Source: Streptomyces sp. B3I8
GTDB taxonomy: Bacteria > Actinomycetota > Actinomycetes > Streptomycetales > Streptomycetaceae
NCBI RefSeq assembly: GCF_030816915.1
Contig: NZ_JAUSYN010000002.1
Location: forward strand, 4,601,501 to 4,665,500
Direction: 5' to 3'
DNA length: 64,000 nt
This document shows positions 42,920 to 49,253 of this stretch, in pieces (position 1 is the stretch's first letter; each line of letters starts with the position of its first letter). Position numbers and translations under genes: made by a program. A model generated the notes under the pieces. It was not told the DNA's origin. It searched no databases and saw only the letters and a list, made by a program, of their open reading frames with translations.

Positions 42920-44340
42920 CCGACCCACGCACCGACTCCGAGGCGACCGGAACCGACTCCGAGGCGGCCGGGACCGACTCCGAGGCGGCCGGGACCGACT
43001 CCGAGGCGGCCGGGACCGACTCCGAGGCGGCCGGGACCGACTCCGAGGCGGCCGGGACCGACTCCGAGGCGGCCGGGACCGACTCCGAGGCGGCCGGGAC
43101 CGACTCCAGGGCGGCCGGGACCGACTCCAGGGCGGCCGGGACCGACTCCGGAGCGGCCGGGACCGACTCCGGAGCGACCGGGACCGTGCGCCAGGCGACC
43201 GGAACGAAGCACGAAGCCCCCGCGAGCACGTCCGAGACCCTCGGCACCGACACCAGCCCGGGCCCCGACACCAACCCCGGCACCGCGGACCCGGTCAAGA
43301 CCCTGATGAACCGGCACCGCGACCTCTGCGCCCGGGCCGTCGACCACCTCGAGATCGCCGCCGGTCTCGAGGCGTACGGCGTGACCGACCGGACCGCCGC
43401 CCGCTTCCGTCACCGTGACGTCTTCTCGCTCGCCGAGGAGATGTACGCCCGCTTCCCCCGAGACCCCGACGCCACGCCCCCTCGCCCCACCACGGGTTCC
43501 CGCCCCGCCGCCGCGCGTCCCGCCCCGGCTCTGCTCGCCACCCTGCCGGGCCTGCTGTGCGCGGCGACCGTCGTGGGGACGCGCTTCACCGACGGCCGGC
43601 CCCACCTCGCCGTCCCCCTCGTGGGTGTCCTGCTGGTGGCACTGGCACTGCGCACCCTTCTGCGCCGGGGTCCCCTGGCCGGCCCGTACCGCGCCCCCTC
43701 TGGCACGCGCGGTTGGACCGTCTGGCTGCTGGCGTACGCCTTCCTCGGCGACGGGCTCCTCGGCGAGGGCCTGACCGGCGGCCCCGACGGCCCCTGGTCC
43801 CCGACCACGGCCCCCCTCCTCGCCCTCACCCTCGCCTGCGCCCCGGCAGTGTGGTGCGCCGGTCTGTTCACCACGCTGGCCGGACGCCGCCTCGCCACCA
43901 GCCGTGCCCTGGACGACTTCGCCGCCTCCGTCCGCCCTCTCCTCCTCGGCGTCCTCGCCCTCTTCCTGGGCGCCCTCCTCGGTCTCCTCGCACTGTGCGG
44001 CGCGCTCCTCGACGAACAGCCCGCCTTCGCCGACGCGGGCGCCCTCGGCGTGCTCCTCCTGCTCGCCCGGCTGCTCATCGCGCACGGTTTCCCGCACGCC
44101 CCGGCGGTCGCACTCGCCACCGCCGGTGTCGCCGAGGGCCTGTCCCTGGCCACCGTCTTCACCGCGCGCCTTCCCGGCTGCTCCCTCCTCTCCGTTCCGG
44201 TCCAGACCCTCACCGACGCCTGGGGACCGGGCAGCATCCCCGCCCTCGCCTGCGGCACCACCGCCACCGCCCTGCTGGTGCATGCCACGCGCACGCTGAC
44301 CCGGGCCTCGGCCCACGCCGTGCCGGATGAACCCCGCTGA
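42916..44340 (+). CDS. Integral membrane protein with TDSEAAG tandem-repeat N-terminus
   Basis: A 474-residue protein that overlaps the glycosyltransferase stop (ATGA). The first 90 residues are twelve 7-residue TDS(E/R/G)A(A/T)G repeats. A helical cytoplasmic segment follows (MNRHRDLCARAVDHLEIAAGLEAYGV), and then about eight to nine membrane helices from about 200 to 465. No named transporter family is recognised. By position it could be the membrane partner that exports or assembles the glycan made by the adjacent transferase, as PelG does for PelF, but I see no sequence proof of PelG homology. Confidence 0.75.
   Translation: MTDPRTDSEATGTDSEAAGTDSEAAGTDSEAAGTDSEAAGTDSEAAGTDSEAAGTDSEAAGTDSRAAGTDSRAAGTDSGAAGTDSGATGTVRQATGTKHEAPASTSETLGTDTSPGPDTNPGTADPVKTLMNRHRDLCARAVDHLEIAAGLEAYGVTDRTAARFRHRDVFSLAEEMYARFPRDPDATPPRPTTGSRPAAARPAPALLATLPGLLCAATVVGTRFTDGRPHLAVPLVGVLLVALALRTLLRRGPLAGPYRAPSGTRGWTVWLLAYAFLGDGLLGEGLTGGPDGPWSPTTAPLLALTLACAPAVWCAGLFTTLAGRRLATSRALDDFAASVRPLLLGVLALFLGALLGLLALCGALLDEQPAFADAGALGVLLLLARLLIAHGFPHAPAVALATAGVAEGLSLATVFTARLPGCSLLSVPVQTLTDAWGPGSIPALACGTTATALLVHATRTLTRASAHAVPDEPR
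42931..43182 (+). repeat. Twelve 21-base in-frame tandem repeats
   Basis: The unit GGGACCGACTCCGAGGCGGCC occurs twelve times. Seven copies encode identical TDSEAAG; the outer ones vary to TDSEATG, TDSRAAG, TDSGAAG and TDSGATG. The near-identity of the central copies at DNA level indicates recent expansion. Confidence 0.9.
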
Positions 44341-44428
44341 CGTCACCCCCCACCCCACCCGCGGCCGGACCGGCGTACCGCGCCGGCACCCCTCGCACCC
44401 GCACAACCCCCTTGAAGGAGAGACCCAG

Positions 44429-44485
44429 ATGATCACCTCCCGATCCGGAACACCCGGTGAGTCCGTCACGGGAGGCGCCCGATGA
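44429..44485 (+). CDS. 18-residue mini-ORF coupled to the epimerase gene
   Basis: MITSRSGTPGESVTGGAR, preceded by a near-perfect ribosome site (AAGGAGAGA) 5 bases upstream of the ATG. Its TGA overlaps the ATG of the epimerase (ATGA). It may be a remnant of a deleted gene, or a translational coupler that recruits ribosomes to the epimerase start. The epimerase start has only the GGGAGG of the mini-ORF's own end upstream. No domain is present. Confidence 0.5.
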   Translation: MITSRSGTPGESVTGGAR

Positions 44486-45441
44486 GGGTCCTGCTGATCG
44501 GAGCCAACGGATACCTCGGCCGCTTCGTCGCCGACCGTCTGCTCGCCGACCCCGCCGTGCAGCTCACCGCGCTCGGCCGCGGCGACGACGCCGACGTACG
44601 GTTCGACCTCGCCACCGGCAGCCCCGGCGCACTCACCCGGTTCCTGGATGCCGTCCACCCCGGAGTCGTCATCAACTGCGCCGGCGCCACCCGCGGCGGC
44701 GCCCGGGACCTCACCCGCCACAACACCGTCGCCGTCGCCACCGTCTGCGAGGCCCTGCGCCGCAGCGGCTGCGGCGCCCGGCTCGTACAGATCGGCTGCG
44801 GTGCCGAGTACGGTCCGAGCCAGCCCGGCTCCTCCACCGCCGAGGACTCGGTGCCCCGTCCCGGTGGCCCGTACGGCGTCAGCAAACTCGCCGCCACCGA
44901 ACTCGTGCTCGGCTCCGGGCTCGACGCCGTCGTTCTGCGCGTCTTCTCCCCGGCCGGACCGGGCACCCCCGCCGGGTCACCGCTCGGCCGGCTCGCCGAG
45001 GCCATGCGCCGCGCCATGCAGTCCGGCGACGGCGAACTCAAACTCGCCGGGCTCGGCATCCAACGCGACTTCATCGACATCCGCGACGTGGCCCGCGCCG
45101 TCCACGCGGCCTCCCTCTCTGCCGCCCAGGGAGTGATCAACATCGGTTCCGGCCGTGCCGTCCGGCTGCGTGACGCTGCCGCCGTCCTCGCCCGCGTGGC
45201 CGGCTTCGGCGGCACACTGCACGAGATCGACACCGCACCCGGCCCCGTTCGTGCCTTCATCGGCCACCCCCGCGGCGAGTCGGACCACGCCGCCCCGGCA
45301 ACCCTGCCGTACCCGGACGGCTGCGGCAGTTGGCAGCAGGCCGATGTGCGCACCGCCCGCGACCGGCTCGGCTGGCGCCCCCGCATCAACCTCGAGGAGT
45401 CCCTCGCCGACATCTGGATGGAGGCGGCGTGCCGTATCTGA
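44482..45441 (+). CDS. NAD-dependent sugar-nucleotide epimerase/dehydratase (extended SDR)
   Basis: A 319-residue extended short-chain dehydrogenase/reductase. It shows GANGYLG NAD-binding at 8-14, an INCAGATRGG segment, an acidic-Tyr motif around GCGAEYGPSQ, and the catalytic YGVSK (Y at about 132). RDFIDIRDVARAVHAA and LGWRPRINLEESL are typical of GDP/UDP-sugar epimerases. It could supply a UDP-hexosamine or other donor for the adjacent transferase. The donor is not determined by the sequence. It overlaps the mini-ORF at the start and the next gene at the end. Confidence 0.88.
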   Translation: MRVLLIGANGYLGRFVADRLLADPAVQLTALGRGDDADVRFDLATGSPGALTRFLDAVHPGVVINCAGATRGGARDLTRHNTVAVATVCEALRRSGCGARLVQIGCGAEYGPSQPGSSTAEDSVPRPGGPYGVSKLAATELVLGSGLDAVVLRVFSPAGPGTPAGSPLGRLAEAMRRAMQSGDGELKLAGLGIQRDFIDIRDVARAVHAASLSAAQGVINIGSGRAVRLRDAAAVLARVAGFGGTLHEIDTAPGPVRAFIGHPRGESDHAAPATLPYPDGCGSWQQADVRTARDRLGWRPRINLEESLADIWMEAACRI

Positions 45442-46178
45442 CCTCCACCACCACCGACACCAGACGCACCCACGCGGGCCCCGGCGTCGGTGTTCCGGGC
45501 TACGCGCACCCGCTCCTCGCCCCCGACCAGTGGAACGCCCTCGCCCGCCCCGGCACGCCCGTCCACTGGGCCGTCCTCAACGTGCACGACGGTCCCGGGA
45601 GCTGCCCCGATCCACGCTGCCTGGAAGCGGTCGGTCAGCTCCGCAACGCGGGCGTCCGCGTCCTCGGCCGGCTCGACGCCGCGTATGGCAGACGCCCCTC
45701 CGCCGAGCTGATGTCCGACGCCGGGCACTACCTCGACTGGTACCGCGTCGACGGCTTCCTGCTGCGTCGCTGCCCCACACACCGCGAGGCGCTCCCCGCG
45801 GTCCGGCGCACCACCGCCGCGCTCCGTGCCCTCCGTGACGAGAGCCATCTCGTCCTGGGCCACGGCACCCACCCGTACCCCGGCTACGCCGACCTCGCGG
45901 ACCAACTGGTCACCTTCAGCGGCCCCTGGAACGACTACCGCTGGTCGCAGGTGGCCGAGTGGACCGCCGAGCATCCGCCGGAGCGCTTCTGCCACTTCGT
46001 CCACGGACTGCCCCGCGGCCACCTCGACGAAGCTCTGCGCATCGCCCGCTGGCACGGCGCGGCCACGGTCTACCTCACCGACCGCACGGACCGCGGCGGC
46101 AGAGTGGACCCCTGGGAGGCGATGCCCGGCTACTGGGACGAGATCGTCTCGCGCCTCGGAACGGGTGTCTCGGAATGA
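45429..46178 (+). CDS. Spherulation-specific family 4 (GH135-like) protein
   Basis: A 249-residue protein with no signal peptide. Family features are GVPGYAHPLLAPDQWNAL at the N-terminus, HWAVLNVHDGPGSCPDP, VRVLGRLDAAYGRRP, and YLDWYRVDGFLLRRCPT. Fungal relatives (Sph3, GH135) cleave alpha-1,4-N-acetylgalactosamine during galactosaminogalactan synthesis. In them the segment corresponding to VDGFLLRR is, from memory, DGIFxDE with catalytic acids. Here LLRR replaces the acids, so this copy may be inactive or altered. GTG 45429 lies 13 bases inside the epimerase gene's end. Confidence 0.8.
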   Translation: MPYLTSTTTDTRRTHAGPGVGVPGYAHPLLAPDQWNALARPGTPVHWAVLNVHDGPGSCPDPRCLEAVGQLRNAGVRVLGRLDAAYGRRPSAELMSDAGHYLDWYRVDGFLLRRCPTHREALPAVRRTTAALRALRDESHLVLGHGTHPYPGYADLADQLVTFSGPWNDYRWSQVAEWTAEHPPERFCHFVHGLPRGHLDEALRIARWHGAATVYLTDRTDRGGRVDPWEAMPGYWDEIVSRLGTGVSE

Positions 46179-46241
46179 AGAAGGGCGTGGCAGTGTTGCA
46201 TGGAGAACAACCGTAGTGATTGACCGACCAACGGAGTCCCC

Positions 46242-47420
46242 GTGTCGCTGCCACCCCTGGTCGAGCCGGCCGACGAGCTCACCGTAGACGAGGTTCGCAG
46301 GTACTCCCGCCACCTGATCATCCCGGACGTCGGGATGGACGGGCAGAAGCGGTTGAAGAACGCCAAGGTGCTCTTTGTGGGCGCCGGTGGCCTGGGTTCG
46401 CCGGGACTGATGTACCTGGCGGCCGCGGGCGTGGGCACGCTCGGCATCGTGGAGTTCGACGAGGTCGACGAGTCGAACCTGCAGCGTCAGGTCATCCACA
46501 GCCAGGCCGACATCGGCCGCCCCAAGGCCGAGTCCGCCCGGGACAGCATCAAGGGCATCAACCCGTTCGTGAACGTGGTCCTGCATCAGGAGCGGCTCGA
46601 GGCCGACAACGTGATGGACCTGTTCAGCCAGTACGACCTGATCGTCGACGGCACGGACAACTTCGCGACCCGCTACCTGGTCAACGACGCCTGTGTGCTG
46701 CTGAACAAGCCGTACGTGTGGGGCTCGATCTACCGGTTCGACGGGCAGGCCTCGGTCTTCTGGTCCGAGCACGGCCCCTGCTACCGCTGCCTCTACCCGG
46801 AGCCGCCGCCCCCCGGCATGGTCCCTTCCTGCGCCGAGGGCGGCGTCCTGGGCGTGCTCTGCGCGTCCATCGGCTCCATCCAGGCCAACGAGGCCATCAA
46901 GCTCCTCGCGGGCATCGGTGAGCCGCTGGTCGGGCGTCTGATGATCTACGACGCCCTGGAGATGCAGTACCGCCAGGTCAAGGTCCGCAAGGACCCCGAC
47001 TGCGCGGTCTGCGGCGACAACCCCACCGTCACCGAGCTCATCGACTACGAGGCCTTCTGCGGCGTCGTGTCCGAGGAGGCCCAGGCGGCGGCCGCCGACT
47101 CCACGATCACTCCGAAGCAGCTCAAGGAGTGGATCGACGACGGCGAGAATCTCGAACTCATCGACGTGCGCGAGCCGAACGAGTTCGAGATCGTCTCCAT
47201 CCCGGGCGCCCGGCTGATCCCCAAGAACGAGTTCATCATGGGCAACGCCCTGGAGAACCTGCCGCAGGACAAGAAGATCGTCTTGAACTGCAAGACGGGT
47301 GTCCGCAGTGCGGAAGTCCTCGCGATCCTGAAGTCGGCCGGCTTCTCCGACGCCGTGCATGTCGGCGGCGGGGTCGTGGGCTGGGTCAACCAGATCGAGC
47401 CCGACAAGCCGATCTACTAG
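46242..47420 (+). CDS. moeZ: MoeZ-type adenylyltransferase/sulfurtransferase
   Basis: A 392-residue E1-like enzyme. A ThiF/MoeB domain (GAGGLG at 47-52, RQVIHSQADIGRPKA, zinc cysteines CYRC and CAVCG) is fused to a C-terminal rhodanese domain with active-site C350 (LNCKTGVRSAEVL). It adenylates and thiolates C-terminal glycines of small sulfur carriers (MoaD, ThiS, CysO) for molybdopterin, thiamine, cysteine and siderophore pathways. The GTG/ATG-type start at 46242 reads MSLPPLVEPADELTVDEVRRYSRHLI. In mycobacteria moeZ (Rv3206c) is next to the DUF3152 gene; here 12 kb separates them. Confidence 0.93.
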   Translation: MSLPPLVEPADELTVDEVRRYSRHLIIPDVGMDGQKRLKNAKVLFVGAGGLGSPGLMYLAAAGVGTLGIVEFDEVDESNLQRQVIHSQADIGRPKAESARDSIKGINPFVNVVLHQERLEADNVMDLFSQYDLIVDGTDNFATRYLVNDACVLLNKPYVWGSIYRFDGQASVFWSEHGPCYRCLYPEPPPPGMVPSCAEGGVLGVLCASIGSIQANEAIKLLAGIGEPLVGRLMIYDALEMQYRQVKVRKDPDCAVCGDNPTVTELIDYEAFCGVVSEEAQAAAADSTITPKQLKEWIDDGENLELIDVREPNEFEIVSIPGARLIPKNEFIMGNALENLPQDKKIVLNCKTGVRSAEVLAILKSAGFSDAVHVGGGVVGWVNQIEPDKPIY

Positions 47421-47473
47421 ACCGCGACGACACGATCTCCTGCCACGGTCCGCTCGGGCCGTGTGACCTTCCG

Positions 47474-47520
47474 GGCGGCGGGGGTGCCGGACACCACTGG
47501 TGTGCGGCACCCCCGCCGCC
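47474..47520. terminator. Terminator hairpin between moeZ and TAP gene
   Basis: A 22-base inverted repeat with one mismatch (47474-47495 with 47499-47520, GGCGGCGGGGGTGCCGG.../...CCCCCGCCGCC) has a 3-base loop. It lies between convergent genes. Confidence 0.75.
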
Positions 47521-47521
47521 G

Positions 47522-49060
47522 TCAGGAACAGACCTTGCCGTCCTTCGGCACCGTCCCGCTCAGCAGGTAGGAGTCCACCGTCGCGTCCACGCAGTCGCTG
47601 CCGCTGCCGTAGGCCCCATGGCCCTCGCCCTTCCAGGTGAGCTCCACCCCGACGCCCTTGCCCAGCTCGTCCGCCATCCGCCGGGCGCCCTCGTAGGGAG
47701 TGGCAGGGTCCCCGGTATTGCCCACCAGCAGGATCGGGTCGGCTCCCGGCGCGCTGACCTCCGGGGTGTCGAACTGGCCGGCCACCGGCCAGTCGTGGCA
47801 CCAGCCGGCCGCGTCCCACCCCAGGTAGTCGCCGAACACGGGTGAGATCTTCTCGAACCGGGCGAGCCGCTTCCTCGTCTCGGCGAGCGTGGGCCGCTGC
47901 CTGTCGTCCAGACACGATATGGCCCGTTGTGCGTGGCTCGACGTGCCGTAGTGCCCCGAGGCGTCCCGCTCGTTGTAGCCGTCGGCCAGGGCCAGAAGCG
48001 CCGACCCGTCGCCGCCCTCGGCGGACTCCAGGGCGGAGGTGAGCCCCGGCCAACTGTCCTTGCTGTACAGAGGGAGCACGATGCCGGTCAGTGCGAGCGT
48101 CTCGGTCAGTTCACGGCCGGACGAGGTGGACAGAGGCTTCGAGTCGAGCCGGTCCAGCAGGTCGGCGATCTTCCGCGTCCCCTTCCGCGGGTCCTGCCCG
48201 GTCGACTTCAGGTAGTCGTCCAACGCGCGCTGGAAGCCCTGTGCCTGGTTGAGCGCGTGTCCGAAGGTGTCCGCGGTCGGGTCCACGACCGCGTCCAGCA
48301 CCACGCGTCCCACGTTCTTGGCGAAGAGGTGTGCGTACACCCCGCCCAGCTCGGTGCCGTACGAGATGCCGAAGTAGTGCATCGAGTCGTCGCCGAGCAC
48401 CTGGCGCATCAGGTCCATGTCGCGCGCGGTGTCGGTGGTGGACACGTGGGACAGCAGAGAACCGGTGGACTTCTCGCAATCCTTGCCGAAGTCGGTCGCG
48501 TCCGCGAGGAACGCCTTCTCCTCGGCCGCGTCGTCCGGGGTGGCGTCGACCTTCTCGGCCGCCTGGATGTCCTTGTCGTCGCGGCAGCGGACGCCCTCGC
48601 TGGCGCCCGTGCCGCGTGGATCCCAACTGACCAGGTCATAGCGTTCGTGGAGCTGGTCGACCCTGCTTGCGTACCACGGCAGCGTGGACACCCCGGAGCC
48701 GCCGGGCCCGCCGAAGTTGAACAGCAGTGAGCCGAGGTGCTTGCCCTTGTCGCCGGTGGCCCGCGAGCGGATCAGCGCGAGGTTCACCGTCCCGCCGTCC
48801 GGTTTCGCGTAGTCCAGTGGCGCCTTGATCGTCGCGCACTGCCATTCGTCGCCCGGTGCGGGGGAGTCGGAGGTTGCCTTGCAGCGGCCCCAGTCCGGCT
48901 TCTGCCCGGTCAACGAGGCGGGTAGCCCTGAGGACGACGAGTCGCCGGACCGCGTGTCCCCCGGATCTTCCTGGCCGGCGCCCGACGAATCCGCGCTGCA
49001 GCCCCCCACCAGCAGTGCGGCGGCGGTCCCCAGAGCCGCCCACCGTGCGTAACGCGCCAT
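47522..49060 (-). CDS. Exported TAP-family alpha/beta hydrolase (tripeptidyl aminopeptidase-like)
   Basis: A 512-residue lipoprotein-type exported enzyme with signal peptide and lipobox LVGGC (C21). It shows the oxyanion loop NFGGPGGSG (about 115-123), the nucleophile GISYGTELGG (S233), a C-terminal TAP-like domain with D in LLVGNTGDPATPYEGARR, and H in WKGEGHGAYGSGSDC. It releases N-terminal tripeptides in the family of Streptomyces Tap; the actual substrate is unknown. Paired cysteines suggest disulfides. The stop is just inside the hairpin shared with moeZ. Confidence 0.9.
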   Translation of the reverse strand: MARYARWAALGTAAALLVGGCSADSSGAGQEDPGDTRSGDSSSSGLPASLTGQKPDWGRCKATSDSPAPGDEWQCATIKAPLDYAKPDGGTVNLALIRSRATGDKGKHLGSLLFNFGGPGGSGVSTLPWYASRVDQLHERYDLVSWDPRGTGASEGVRCRDDKDIQAAEKVDATPDDAAEEKAFLADATDFGKDCEKSTGSLLSHVSTTDTARDMDLMRQVLGDDSMHYFGISYGTELGGVYAHLFAKNVGRVVLDAVVDPTADTFGHALNQAQGFQRALDDYLKSTGQDPRKGTRKIADLLDRLDSKPLSTSSGRELTETLALTGIVLPLYSKDSWPGLTSALESAEGGDGSALLALADGYNERDASGHYGTSSHAQRAISCLDDRQRPTLAETRKRLARFEKISPVFGDYLGWDAAGWCHDWPVAGQFDTPEVSAPGADPILLVGNTGDPATPYEGARRMADELGKGVGVELTWKGEGHGAYGSGSDCVDATVDSYLLSGTVPKDGKVCS

Positions 49061-49253
49061 GTGCCTTCCCCCTCATGAGCCGTCCGCATCGGTTGCACGG
49101 ACCGCGGTCAGGCCATAGTAGGCGGACCACGCCGACGCCGTCCGAGCCTGTGGATAACTCTCTGACCTGCGGATTTGAGTCTGTCGTGCGGGTGTGGGTG
49201 CGGGTGCGAGCTGTGGGGACCGGGCCGCTGGGACCGGGAGGGGGCGCTGCTCC

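Noticed and set aside
42931..43182. CRISPR array
   Set aside because: The 21-base units are directly adjacent with no spacers, and they keep the reading frame of a membrane protein.
44466..48053. A 1,195-codon minus-strand frame across the epimerase, spherulin-4 and moeZ genes
   Set aside because: It mixes antisense shadow of several genes; all their motifs are on the plus strand.
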